From Pomacea canaliculata (Eukaryota; Mollusca; Gastropoda; Architaenioglossa; Ampullariidae), in contig NC_037596.1 of the NCBI RefSeq assembly GCF_003073045.1, forward strand, positions 9,755,553 to 9,819,552: DNA of 64,000 nt. Direction: 5' to 3'. Under the pieces are notes generated by a model. The model saw only the letters and a list, made by a program, of their open reading frames with translations. It had not been told where the DNA came from and did no database searches. How positions within the stretch are numbered: the first letter of the stretch is position 1; each line of letters opens with the position of its first letter. Positions 9,960 to 21,034 of this stretch are shown here, one piece after another. The position numbers and the translations under genes were made by a program.

Positions 9960-12900
9960 ACTTTCGTGTCTTTCAAGTCTAGTTTGTGAGCTTTGAGACT
10001 GTGTGAGACTTAATCTGAAACTACAAAACACTGTTGCAGTGCAAAGCTTTTAATTGAATGATGAACAAGGTGCCTGAAAACTGTAAAATAGTTTAAATGT
10101 TTTATATACTCCTTAACTATATATATTTTAAATGTCAGTAACCTCTCAACTAGAGAAGGAAACGGGGTTAGGGTTAGGGTTAGGGTCACTAATCTTACGA
10201 CTAGGGTCACCTCATGTTAATGTAATAAAGGCTTTTAAACTAGAGACATCCGCTCGTGCCATGGCGACCTGGAAATCAGGTGTACAATAAAAAGAACACG
10301 TGATTTCTTGTGATTTATATTCCCTTTATATTTAATTTTCATATTGCTAGTCCCATAGCAGCTACATGTAAATAACTAGCTCTGTGAGTACCTATTTTCA
10401 ACTTTAGCTGTTACGTCAGCTATTTCGGTGGCCACCTTAAACTGATTCTATATTTGTATATTAGATAATGTCGACCATTGTTTTACCTACTCCCTCTCTC
10501 CCAATTCTAGCTATAATAAATATTTTAAAAAAACTATGCGGCTGCTTAACCTGCTAAAGCTCTCTCTCTCTCTAACAAATGTCATTCTCAGGAAAAGAAC
10601 CCAAGGTGGAGCTGGAGACATGTGATGCACAATCAACATCATCGTCTCTTTCACGTCATTAGAGTACAAAACGCACAGCCCATAGGCGACACAACGCAAG
10701 TCACTTCTAATAACCACAAGAAGACATTCAGTATAACAACAGAGCTTTGTTTATTAAGCTCAATAACGAGACAATAAAATTGCACAATAGCCAGCAAATA
10801 ATCGGAGCGGAAGAAGAGTACTTATATATAAGCAGCCGTGAAAATAAGTGTATTGCACTGCATTCGTAGCACATAAATTTTAACAAGATGCATACTGCGC
10901 CAACCATGGTAGATTTTTGTTTTTCAAATGGTTTCGTATCGAGATATTAATTCTAACAAAAATAGCTGTTCGCTGACTTTTGGGTAAAAACCTGCTTCCG
11001 ACTTTGCATTACTCGAGATGTCGACATACACAAACGAAACTTTTCGTCGGAAAGGCAAGGAACAGTTGGAGATATAGCAGGCGAGTGTCGATGATGTTGC
11101 AGAATTATCTCTTTAATTCTAAGAATACAATTAAGCTTTCCCCTCTCAAATGTGGGTCAGAAATAGAGGGTTTAATCTCATTATGAATCATATGATTATA
11201 TATATTTATGCATAGGATTAGATTAGATTATGTATATACCTTTCCATTTTAAAAATATGGCATTCAACGGCTCTTTACAATGTGAGATTCGTTTCTTACT
11301 AAATAAATAAGATGATGTTTGAATCCAGCATAAGGACAGTGGAGAATGACTAAGACAGCAAATAAAGCAAAAGACATAAAATAGTCGAATACCCCCCAAC
11401 CCCACCGCCACACAAAATACATTGTCGTTACGCTTATTCACATCCAATTACATGACTTACAACACATATTCAGCTCAGCACCATTTTATGTTATTTATAG
11501 CTCATTCAAATAAAAATAACAATACCTATGAACATAGGGAGGAGATGAAAAGGATAAGGGAAAGCAAAGTGACACAAATACAATAGAGAAATGAATACCA
11601 TTATAGAATCCTTAATCAGTCCTCAGGCCAAAAATCAAGCATATTTGAAATGGTTCATGAATAATGAAAAAACTGAGTTCAACAAAAAGGGCTGGGTGGG
11701 AGGATGCTACCGATTGCAACAAGTTTCATAGCTACATAAAGGCGTACTCTTTGTGCGGACACCTCAAAAGAATGTTCCAAAAAATAATAATATTCTTAAT
11801 ATGTGTCTATAGTGGTTCCTTTGAGAAAGTTTAATTTATTTCAGATCCATGTTTCCTAGGACGGTTAATGTCTTCTATGAAAGAAGGCACTATATTTCTT
11901 ACATTATATTACAAAAGTATAGTACTTAAACCCATTAGTGAGGATAATAGTACTGTATTATGCAGTGTTCTTAATAAACATGCATATGCAAGAGGGTATA
12001 TAAACACAGGAAGTCTGTGAAAAATTCTTCAAATTCTTTGTACATATGAAAATTAAAATAAAGAAAGAAATCAGTATGCACATGCACTCAAATTTGCACC
12101 ACATGAGAAGCTATTTACTCTGTAACAATAATGATTATGATAATTGCATGTGAACAAATAAATCTTAAATCCATCAAATTTCTTTGTATTATGACATGAA
12201 CATGTATTTACTGATAGTTTTGTGACTGGTGCAGTGATAGTACAAATAAGTGTGATTAAAAAAAAAACTATGGTGAAAGAATTCTTATTCTTTCTTTAGT
12301 GTAAAACACATGAAAACATGATATTAAAATAAACTCTCCCCCTTCCCATACCTAAAATTTTTAATAGCGAGATATAAATTAAGATAAATATAGAACATAA
12401 TAAAATTTGCATGGGCTCGACAACCAACAATAATTAACGATTTGAAGGAATGAAGTTTATCAAAGGGTGAAATGAATACAAACAAAATGTTTGAACATTT
12501 TTGTCAGCAAGTATAAAGAACAAGTCATAACAATGTAATAGAAAAGATGTAATTGAGGGTGATACTAAGGGAGACCAGCTGCATAAAAGTTTGTCAAATA
12601 TTAAATATTTATCATTATTTTTTATCAGAGGAAAAAGTAATTATTACTCTACTGAAAAAGAGGATTTTGTCTACTTAGGACTGAAAAGGAAACAGGCATA
12701 CTGAAAGATATTTTTAAAACGCATGTGGCTATATTGATCAGCTTTTTTCGAAGGCTGACTACAAGCTAAGATTGAGGGAGGATGGTAGAGAGAGCATTTA
12801 GACAGGTAGGCCAAGAAGATAGATTTATTTCATGATGGGAATTTTATTTTTTTCCAGACCATTAACAGACACTCTCTATGGCCTGTTTGTTAAAAAGTCC

Positions 12901-13790
12901 AGGATACAGAGAGTTGGTGAGACAAATGGAAATCTGAAACTAGACTCTTCGCCAACAAGTGAGGTTGCACGGCATTAAAAGCAGAAGAAAAATCAGTGAA
13001 GATAAGCCTGGCATGAGGTCTTTAAATGGTAATGCTATTTTATACTAATAAAAGGTACGATATAAATGTGGTGATTGTCATTGGCTGACAGAAAATAATT
13101 ATATGGCATTTGTGACAAAGGTGCTAATAACATTGTCTGGGATTGTATTTTGTATAGGTCAGAAAGTCATGGAAATGAATGCATAAATAAATTTTACAAA
13201 TACTGATGTACAATGCAAAAGGTTACATTGTCACCAGTTCAGATGACCTCAAGGTAAAAACAGACTCATCTGTGTTTCCATTGGAATTACTACCAATAAT
13301 TTCAAAAACATGAATCCGAAATAAATACACTAAATTTCTGGATCATAATTTCTGAAAAATTTATATTCACCATAAACATTACCCTTAAATTATTCTTTAT
13401 ACGAAAATTGCTAACAGCTGCCTCAAGTAATGACTAGAAGCATAAGATGCTATACAAAGTAAAACATATTTCAAAATGTCCAAAGATTTAGACATAAAGA
13501 TAAAAGTTTAAAAACATCACAGAATAAAATATAAATACACCCACAGTTAAATTTTGCTTCATTATTTGCATGTCTGCTTTAAAGGAGCACTTCAAAAACT
13601 TACAGAATCTCGACATAGCACAATGGCTGTAAAAGCAGTGAATATAAGTGATTCAATGTGCCTTACAGCATGCTGAAAACAGGTTAACTTAGATCTTTCA
13701 TGAAAATAACAAAAAAGAAAAGTAAGTAATGACACATGATGCATATACAACAGCGTATCTAAGCGATCTTTAAAAGTTCTTGATGAGGCT
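9960..13790. other. Gene-poor stretch
   Basis: AT-rich non-coding sequence between the gene C start and the gene D 3' end. No exon or recognisable transposon was found. A short telomere-like array lies at 10165-10186 and small CT runs near 10560. Part of 12-13.8 kb may be gene D 3' UTR or terminal intron. Confidence 0.5.
10165..10186 (+). repeat. Interstitial telomere-like repeat
   Basis: About three and a half copies of GGGTTA, the animal telomere unit, inside the region upstream of gene C. Confidence 0.85.
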
Positions 13791-13793
13791 CAT

Positions 13794-13951
13794 CTATTTA
13801 ACTTTGTAAGAGAATATAATCATCTTAGGATAAAAGTCCCCACCAATTTTGACTGGAGAAATAACACAGTAAGATTGAGCAGTGGCATGTGGTTCCATTT
13901 GTTTCTTATGTTTCAGCCAAGGGGGCCTCTTGGTAAGTTCTATACTTCTCT
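13794..13951 (-). CDS. Gene D candidate tail exon
   Basis: After a strong acceptor (ttgtttcag) two frames are possible. A phase-1 entry gives about 50 codons ending at 13794. A phase-2 entry, which is the phase at gene E's TM-exon donor, gives a short tail EKYRTYQEAPLAET with two tyrosines, ending at 13906. The region is more GC-rich than its surroundings. The connection to the TM exon is not proved. Confidence 0.38.
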
Positions 13952-16900
13952 CTGAAACAAATTAAAGCCAGATTTAGCATTTTAGTGCCTTTGTTAAAGA
14001 AGATAATTTAAATTAATTACTGATACTATTATCTTCGACTATGTAACCATAATTTTTAACTGAGCAAGCAATAAAGTATGTTTGCGGACAAGCATGTGAT
14101 TGTGAATATATAGGGAGAGTAAGGTGTTTGTGAAAGGGGAGATATACTGAAAAGCACACGAAGTTTAAAAACAGTTTTCCATAAAGATATACTGAGTGTC
14201 TCAGGAAAAAGAGATGATGAGACTGATAAACAATTTATCTGTTGAAACCAAGCAAAAAAAAAAGTAAAAGTTAATTGTACACATTTTATTAAATTGGAAA
14301 ACGCAAAATAAAATGGAAATGTCCTTAACAGCAGCAATCATTTTCATATGTGGTATACTAATTACTTGCATTTGGTTGATGGTGACATTAACCTCATAGC
14401 ATTGTCAGAAATTGCAAAGAAACGAACAAAATACAAAAAGCAAACAAATAAAATCAATAAACTGCCTCACCATACACACTAATGTAACATTTAATTAACA
14501 AGTAGGTCATGTGTCTTATTTATGTTAGTTATAATATACACATTTATATATAGATGGCATTAAGAGTGGACCACTTAATAGTAACCTCCCTTGTCCAAAC
14601 AAATTATAGCTAGATTTAAGTAGCCCACCAGTACATGCAACACCTACATTGTAGATCCATACGTTCTACACAGAAATATTGTTGTGGATGTGATTCTTTC
14701 CTAAGTTTATATACACTTAACACTACTGTAACTGACTGGGTGAGTTTCATTTAAAAATGTTTCAAACTTACACTTGAAATGTCAGTAATGGACCTACATT
14801 TTGCTGTCACAAACTACATTTTTGCTACATTTAAATACATTTTTGCTGCTAAAATTAACTAAAATATCTTTACTAATGTCCAATGCTGAACTCACACTTA
14901 TAACAGCATCTTCTTCCTAAAATAAAAGTAGGATCAAAAACGCCACTGTAACAACTGCTGTGACACTGAGACCAACAATGAGAGCAGCATTTGAACTTCC
15001 ACTTGAATCCTGGCTCTCTGTGCCTGTAGACAAAAAGTGCATAATCTGAAAATGCAGATCAAATCATATATCTACAGACAAATCAACACAAACATCATTC
15101 AAATCAGCCTCTCAAATGAGGGATGATGCATAAGTATGTCTTTGCCTGTGATATTCTGCTAATTGAAATCAGTAATTTTATGAAAAGCCTACATAAAAAG
15201 GATAAACATATCTGTTATTCTAAAGTGTTGTGGAACGAAATGAATGTATTTCCTAAAAAGAGTTCAACAAGCTTAATCTACTGACACCAGAATCATTTCT
15301 GCAGCTTTACAAAGCCAGAGTTACATCATTTTAAATAATGGGTTTTTTTAAATTTTTGAATACTGGTCCAGATAAGAATTATATAGTTCAAAGCAGCTGA
15401 TCAATTTTGAATTTTGCAGCTGACTGGTCGTATAAAGTCAATGCATAAGTATCCCCACAGTTGATGATAGAATGTCAGTTGTTTCTTTAATGAGACCAGT
15501 CTTTGTACTATGAAAAGGACCTTATGCTGATTGGGTAATGTGGAGGATATGGAAAATTTGTAACTAAAGGAAGGCCACTTAAAAGTAGCTTGCATTGTGT
15601 GACAATGTGATAAGGGGTGGGATACTTTTAGTCCCCTGCCCTGTAATCCCTGAGGGTTTTTTTTTTTCAAAACGACTTTCTCAACTAATTTAAGGAAGAA
15701 ATTCAAGTTAGAGACTTGGTGGTGGTAGTTCTGTAATACATTCTGTCTATTCCTCTTCGTGCATCAGGTTGCACATAAGGCCTCAACCAGAGTCCGCCAC
15801 TGATGTCAATCAGCTGAAACCCTCTCCAGGTGACCCCATGTCCAGCCCTTTCCTTTCATCTCCCTTTCCACTGTTCTTCTCCAAGTTTCCTTTGGGTGGC
15901 CTCATTTTCTCCGGCCGTCTGGAGTCCATCGTAGGGCGACTCTGGAGAGGGCTGCTGTCTGCTGACGGAGCACATGTCCAATCCATCGCCAATGCCTTCG
16001 TTGAACCTGCTTGGTGATGGATTCGGTTTCAGTTCTTCGGTGGAGTTCTTCCTTGGTGATGGTGTTTGGCCAAAAGATGTTAAGTATGCGCTTGATGCAT
16101 CCTTTTTGGAAGACGTCAAGCTTGTTACTGATGGTTTTGGTCGTCTTCCATGATTCTGATCCGTAAAGGAGGGTGCTGATCACATTTGACTTGAAGATTC
16201 TCAGCTTGATCTTCTGACTGATGTCTTTTGCCTTCCATGTGCTCCTGAGTGAGGTGAAGGCCTGGCTGGCTTTCGCCAGTCGGGCTCGAATCTCCACCTC
16301 CGCATCCAAGGTGTTTGACATTTTGGACCCAAGATAGGTGAAACTGTCAACTTCCTCAATCTCTATTCCATTTAGTTTGATGCTGTCTTGGACTCTGGCG
16401 TTCACTCTCATACTGTTAGTGTTTTTTGTTCTGACCTTCAAGCCAAGGTTTCCAGCTGTTTCTGATAAGGCCTTTGTTTTTTCCTGCATGTCTTGGTGGC
16501 AGTGTGATAGCAGGGCAATGTCATCAGCAAAGTCCAAGTCTTCCAGCGTTGTTGTTGCTGTCATAGTCATGGTCCATCTGATCCCTCTCCTCTCACTGTC
16601 GGTGGAAGTCTTCATGATCCAGTCCATGGCCAGGATGAAGAGGAACGGCGACAGAATGCAGCCCTGCTTCACCCCGTTACTGACGTTAAAGGGGTCTGTG
16701 AGATCCGTGTCACAGACAACCTGGGATTTGAAATCGCTGTACAGCATTGCAACAACCTGAACAAGTTTTGCAGGGACTCCGTAATGCCTCAGGATCTTCA
16801 ATAAGGACTCGCGGTGGATGCTGTCAAAAGCCTTCTCCAGGTCAATGAAATTGATGTACAGCGATGTGTTCCATTCGTTGCTCTGCTCCAGAATTTGACG

Positions 16901-19726
16901 CAGAATGAAGATGTGTTCAGAGCAGGATCGCCCAGGGCGAAATCCTGCTTGCTGTGGTCGGAGGTCTTTCTCAAGGGTTGCCGTCAGTCTTGACAGAACA
17001 ATCTTGCTGAAGACCTTGCTGGTGAGGGAAAGAAGTGTTATGCCCCTCCAATTATTGCAGTCTCCAAGATCTCCTTTCTTGGGTAACTTGAAGATGAGAC
17101 ATGTCTTCCACACATCAGGGAGCTGCCCTGATTCCCAAACTTTCCTGAAGATTTCAGTCAGCTTGGGAGCTGTCACATTCACATCGGCTTTCAACATCTC
17201 TGCTGTTATTCCATCTGCCCCTCGTGCTTTGCCGCTCTTCATTGTCTTGATTGCTTCTGTCACTTCTTCCAGGCTTGGCGGGTCTGTGCAGATGTTGAGG
17301 TCTACAGCTGCTGGCTGGATGTCTGCAAGCTGAGGGGGATCTGGTCTGTTCAGAACTGACTCAAAATGCTCCCTCCAGCGCTGTAGTTTTCCTGCCTCTC
17401 CCTCGATGACATTACCGTTCACGTCTTTCACTGGAACATCACTGTTCTTAAACCCGTTGTTTAGCTGTTTGTTTATTTTGTACAGTGTCTTCAGGTCATT
17501 TTTGCTAGCTGCTTTTTCGGCTTCGTCTGCCAGTTTCTCTATGTAGTCTCTTTTGTCGGTTCTTGTCATCCTCTTTACCTCTTTGTTTAGTTTTGTATAT
17601 CTTTGTCTGTGTTGTTCCTTCAGGCGTTCAGATCTAGTGCTGTTGATTTTTGGTTTGGCTGACTTTCTCTCTTCTATCTTCTTCCATGTCTCTTCTCTGA
17701 TCAACTATACTTTCTTTTTTCGTTGGAAGCCCAGTATTTTCTCTCCTGTTTCCTGTAAGACTAGGTTGAAGTCATCTAAGGTCATCTCTTGTTGGTCTCC
17801 TAGTGCCTGGAACCTGTTCTTTACTTCCATAGCAAAGGCCCTTTCAGTGGCTGGATTTTTCAGTTTGTAGGTGTCCACTCTCTGCTGATGTGCCTGTTTT
17901 CCTCGCAATCGATGGAGCTTCAGAGAAACTGTGGCTTTCACAAGAGTGTGGTCACTGGCAACGTCTGCTCCTCTGTAGGCTCTGACATCTTGAAGTGAGC
18001 TCCTCCATCTTCGGTTGATGATGACATGGTCTATCTGGTTCTTTGTGCTCCCATCTGATGATGTGCACGTTGCCTTGTGGATGTCTTTGTGTTGGAAGAG
18101 TGTGCCTCCAATCAGTAGGTTGTTTTCTTCACAAAAGTCTGCCAGCCTCTCTCCGTTGTCATTGATGGTACCAATTCCATGCTTGCCCATGACATGCTCC
18201 CTGCAGGTGTTGTCACTTCCCACCTTGGCATTGAGATCGCCGATGATGAGCTGCATATCGTGGGCTGGAACACTCTGCAAGGCTGCCTGGAGCTGATCAT
18301 AAAAAGAATCCTTGTCTTCTGCCTCACAGTCATTTGTTGGTGCATAGCTTGGTGTACTTTGAATGGAATCTTGCTCTCAAAAGCCTGGGTCCATAAGGCT
18401 TCCATTCCAGCAGTGCCTTTTCAGTTTTCTTGTTGAGGAGTAGTGCCACTCCTTCAGAGTGCTGACCATCTGATCTTCCTGAGAACAAGATGGTATGTCT
18501 GCCGATAGTCTCCTCTTTCCCGTGCCGGTCCATCTGACCTCACTGACTCCCAGGATGTCCAAGTTGTAATTGTCAAACTCCTTGACTAGTTGGTGCATCC
18601 TGCCAGTCTGGTACAAGGTCTGGACGTTCCAGCACCCCACCCTCATCTTTTGCCTCGGCTTCAGTAAATCCGCTGTCAGGGCGCCAGCTCCCTCTCGGGT
18701 TTGGCTGTCGTCCGTCATTAGCCCAGTCTCCTGGTGTGCTTCATTACCTCCGCCATCCGTGACGAGTTCTCTGGTTTTAGTTTCCGTAACAGGCTTTCTT
18801 TTACCCGTGGGGTTGTTAGCCCTACCACAACCTATTTTACCTCTAGGTGAGGTGTCCACCTTAGTCGCCTCTTACGACATGCCTGGCTGGATGGCAGGGA
18901 CCCTATTTTTACAATGCTCGCTAGGCAAGCATACCCCGGGGTCCCACAGGGGTCTGTAATACATTGACGCCAAGTATTGGTTTCATGAGACAGGAATTCA
19001 CAAAGGTGGAAAAACGACTTTTGATAAACTGACATTGACAACAAAGGAAACATCACAAAATGTCAAAATATCATTCAAGGTGGGTGGGTGGGGACTGGGT
19101 CATACTGACAAGTTAATGGTTTGGCCCTCAAGAAAGTCTTTAAGTCAGCTACAGAGACTGGTTGAAAGTAAGTAAAAGATAAACCAGAAGAAACAAAGTT
19201 AAGATGTGACCAGCGTCGATATCATGTCTACATATTTGCAAATGTTAGAGATCTTGCTGAATAAGTACTTGATTTCTATTATACTAGAATATGCAGAAAT
19301 ACACTCAGTAATATAGAAAATACTAACCAAAGCGCATAGGTTTGCAGTTTGGATGTATTTCTTCTACCAGAGCACTTGATATCTTTGGTGAGTGGCAAAT
19401 TTTGCATCTGAGCTCTGCGTTGACATCTTGACTTCGATTGGCCATTAGTGCACACTTGTAGTCAAAGATATCTCCATTTGATTCATTACACCAGCAGCCA
19501 TCTGCAACAGGCCCTTGAACATGTTTGCAATTAGAAGCATTGAAGCTTTCAGTGGAACCTACAGGTTGTGGATTTCGACGGGAAGGTGTAGTCTTTTCCA
19601 GTGTCACATATGTTTGCTTAGACTCACAATCTGCAGCCTCCACAGCTGTTTTGTTGATCTTGCAGCTGACAATATTTTGTCCATCTCTGAATGTTGGGCA
19701 AATTAATTCCACTCCAATAAGGTTCG
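13794..19726 (-). CDS. Gene D: small ten-cysteine transmembrane protein
   Basis: Recognised from gene E, its paralogue. Confident exons: extracellular domain 19328-19726 and TM exon starting at 15023. A candidate tail exon lies at 13794-13951. The domain has ten cysteines at positions shared with E (CP...DGQNI..CKI, ADCES, NC, GCWC, YKC, KIC, NC) and several N-glycosylation sites. The signal-peptide exon was not found upstream. In the TM exon the frame meets TAG directly after the hydrophobic span. A near-complete LINE sits in the 4.3-kb intron on the same strand. Likely a cell-surface or secreted-type recognition protein. The family is not one I can name. Confidence 0.7.
14896..15023 (-). 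CDS. Gene D exon: stalk and transmembrane segment
   Basis: Acceptor tctacag, phase 1. Encodes TESQDSSGSSN then a hydrophobic span of about 23 residues (ALIVGLSVTAVVTVAFLILL), aligned with gene E. The frame reads TAG at 14917-14919. A donor matching that of gene E (AAGT|gtgagt) follows at 14895/14896. Measured to that donor, D is one base longer than E, so either D ends here with almost no tail or the exon carries a one-base frame change. Confidence 0.72.
15730..15742. repeat. Target-site duplication, 3' side of LINE
   Basis: TCTGTAATACATT, identical to 18953-18965 on the other side of the LINE. A perfect 13-bp duplication implies a fairly recent insertion. Confidence 0.85.
15902..17704 (-). 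CDS. LINE reverse transcriptase ORF (600 codons open)
   Basis: Longest open frame of the window. RT fingers-palm motifs: LPKKGDLGDCNNWRGITLLS at about 207-226, QQAGFRPGRS 251-260, INFIDLEKAFDSIH 284-297, NGVKQGCILSP 343-353 and the catalytic FADD at 392-395. The C-terminal region carries WIGHVLR. It is the same frame as the endonuclease piece upstream, separated by a single TAG. The true C-terminus continues in another frame past 15902. Confidence 0.9.
   Translation of the reverse strand: MIREETWKKIEERKSAKPKINSTRSERLKEQHRQRYTKLNKEVKRMTRTDKRDYIEKLADEAEKAASKNDLKTLYKINKQLNNGFKNSDVPVKDVNGNVIEGEAGKLQRWREHFESVLNRPDPPQLADIQPAAVDLNICTDPPSLEEVTEAIKTMKSGKARGADGITAEMLKADVNVTAPKLTEIFRKVWESGQLPDVWKTCLIFKLPKKGDLGDCNNWRGITLLSLTSKVFSKIVLSRLTATLEKDLRPQQAGFRPGRSCSEHIFILRQILEQSNEWNTSLYINFIDLEKAFDSIHRESLLKILRHYGVPAKLVQVVAMLYSDFKSQVVCDTDLTDPFNVSNGVKQGCILSPFLFILAMDWIMKTSTDSERRGIRWTMTMTATTTLEDLDFADDIALLSHCHQDMQEKTKALSETAGNLGLKVRTKNTNSMRVNARVQDSIKLNGIEIEEVDSFTYLGSKMSNTLDAEVEIRARLAKASQAFTSLRSTWKAKDISQKIKLRIFKSNVISTLLYGSESWKTTKTISNKLDVFQKGCIKRILNIFWPNTITKEELHRRTETESITKQVQRRHWRWIGHVLRQQTAALSRVALRWTPDGRRK
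17705..18859 (-). pseudogene. LINE AP-endonuclease region, frame-disrupted
   Basis: Apurinic-type endonuclease in three consecutive frame pieces. The N-terminal part (about 18859-18520) holds GCWNVQTLY and LGVSEVRWTG, a middle part (about 18533-18370) is in another frame, and the C-terminal part (about 18350-17708) holds LIIGDLNAKVG, QIDHVII and ASDHTLV. The catalytic residues are spread over pieces now out of frame, so no active enzyme is expected. Confidence 0.82.
18953..18965. repeat. Target-site duplication, 5' side of LINE
   Basis: TCTGTAATACATT, the partner of 15730-15742; it marks the 5' end of the element at 18952. Confidence 0.85.
19328..19726 (-). CDS. Gene D exon: ten-cysteine extracellular domain
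   Basis: 399 nt from ttgttgcag to gttagt, phase 1-1, 133 residues. Ten cysteines match gene E one for one, and CPxFxDGQNI, AVEAADCES, VTLEKT, STESFN.SNC and FDYKCA.xANRS are shared. E has the same acceptor and donor sequences. Confidence 0.88.
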
Positions 19727-19734
19727 CTGCAACA

Positions 19735-21030
19735 AAATATATATTTTTTTTTACAATGATAACAATGCTTTATATTACACAGCTTACCTGCTATTTTTGT
19801 ACATAGTGTATTTTGAGTGTGCATGTAAATCTGAAGATACTGATGAAAGACCTACCCGAGTTGTGACAGGCACATATCACACTCAAAAGACACAGTTCAT
19901 GTCCTTATTAACACCTTGACCATAAAATCACAAATGAAATAAAAATCTCAGAAAAATTGAATAAAAACAATTTCTTTTTCTAATCTCCATTTGAGCACGA
20001 AGCCGCATGTGACGTCACAGGTGGGACATGGATGAACACAGTCTCTTGTTGATACAAGCTCCACAATACTGAACCTCAAAAGCGCAAGCGCAGTGGCAGC
20101 ACATGCGTTCCTGCTAAATGCACAGGAAAGAATTCCTGCTTTCCAAAATGATCAAATCTTGAGAAGACAGCAGATACCCTTTGTTTGTATGTGTAGGTTA
20201 TCGTACCTGTATAATAATATTTACATTCCTGCACATATTCATCTGCCGTGTATGAACAAAAGAACACTGCAGCTTAATATTACTGTCGAATGTATATACA
20301 TACTAAACAAAAGCAAACAGTTTTTGAACTACTATTGATATCATCTTGTATAGGACACGTGCCTACTGTAAAGAAGAATGCATTTTCTTGTCCAGTTTGA
20401 GCTATCAGAGTATGTCACAGCAGTGACAACTATAGATTCAACTATTGCAACCATACCAGCAGTCTGCATTGACCAGTCTCTAGCTTCTTCTACACACCAT
20501 GTGTGACAAAACAAAATAAGAGACAGTGTTTTGTAACGAAATAAAAAAAAATACATCATCAGATTTGACATCTTGTCAGTGTGGATAGTCAATACATCAA
20601 ACAATATTAAGTCAACAGAAAAGGCTACAAGGTTAATAGGTGCACTCCTCTAATTTGTAACAGGGAAAATAGGGTATGTGTGACAAGGGAGAGAAATTGA
20701 CATGAAGAAAGATGTAGGTTCTTGCAGAAACACACTGTAGCGCCTACTAAGCTTGTAGATGAGGAAATTATAAAGAATACAGCAAACAAAATTCTGTAGA
20801 AAAACAAGTAGTGGAATGTCAGTTTTGATTGTGCCAAACAATGGCAAGGCATCATAAATAAAACTTGTCATGTGTGAACTATTAAAGCTACACTCAACAT
20901 GTAACCTATCATTATGTCCACCACCCTCCTACTGTCATCCATATGTAAAAAGAGAGGAACAAATGCAGAATTTGTAATGCAAATATATAAAAGTGTAAAT
21001 GCTTTGTAATGTAAATCCAAAGTCATTCAG
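19735..21030. other. No gene recognised upstream of gene D
   Basis: AT-rich. The gene D signal-peptide exon is expected here or further right, but no ATG plus hydrophobic core plus phase-1 donor was convincing. A 12-bp palindrome TGTGACGTCACA (full CRE) lies at 20008-20019. Confidence 0.4.
20008..20019. promoter_or_regulatory. CRE-like palindrome
   Basis: TGTGACGTCACA, a perfect 12-bp palindrome containing the full CREB/ATF site TGACGTCA, about 280 bp upstream of the gene D domain exon. The same 12-mer occurs at 31718-31729. Confidence 0.4.
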
Positions 21031-21034
21031 TGAT

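Larger units (their letters stand above)
15743..18952 (-). mobile_element. Near-full-length AP-endonuclease LINE (RTE-like)
   Basis: About 3.2 kb between perfect 13-bp target-site duplications, no poly(A) tail and a very short 3' UTR. It encodes an endonuclease (GCWNVQTLY, SEVRWTG, IIGDLNAKVG, ASDH motifs) and a reverse transcriptase (GFRPGRS, FIDLEKAFDS, GVKQGCILSP, FADD). The reading frame shifts twice in the endonuclease region (about 18500 and 18350), has one TAG between the two parts (17705-17707), and shifts again near 15905 before the WRTLVEALC end. It is therefore no longer autonomous. It lies in the gene D intron in the sense direction. Clade placement as RTE-like is from memory of family motifs. 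Confidence 0.88.

Noticed and set aside
16338-18959. Several plus-strand ORFs of 85-142 codons
   Set aside because: Antisense reflections of the LINE endonuclease/RT coding sequence.
15668-19022. Shared 11-mer aaaacgacttt on both sides of the LINE, considered as a longer target duplication
   Set aside because: It lies some 60 bp outside the element ends on both sides, while a perfect 13-bp duplication directly abuts the ends.
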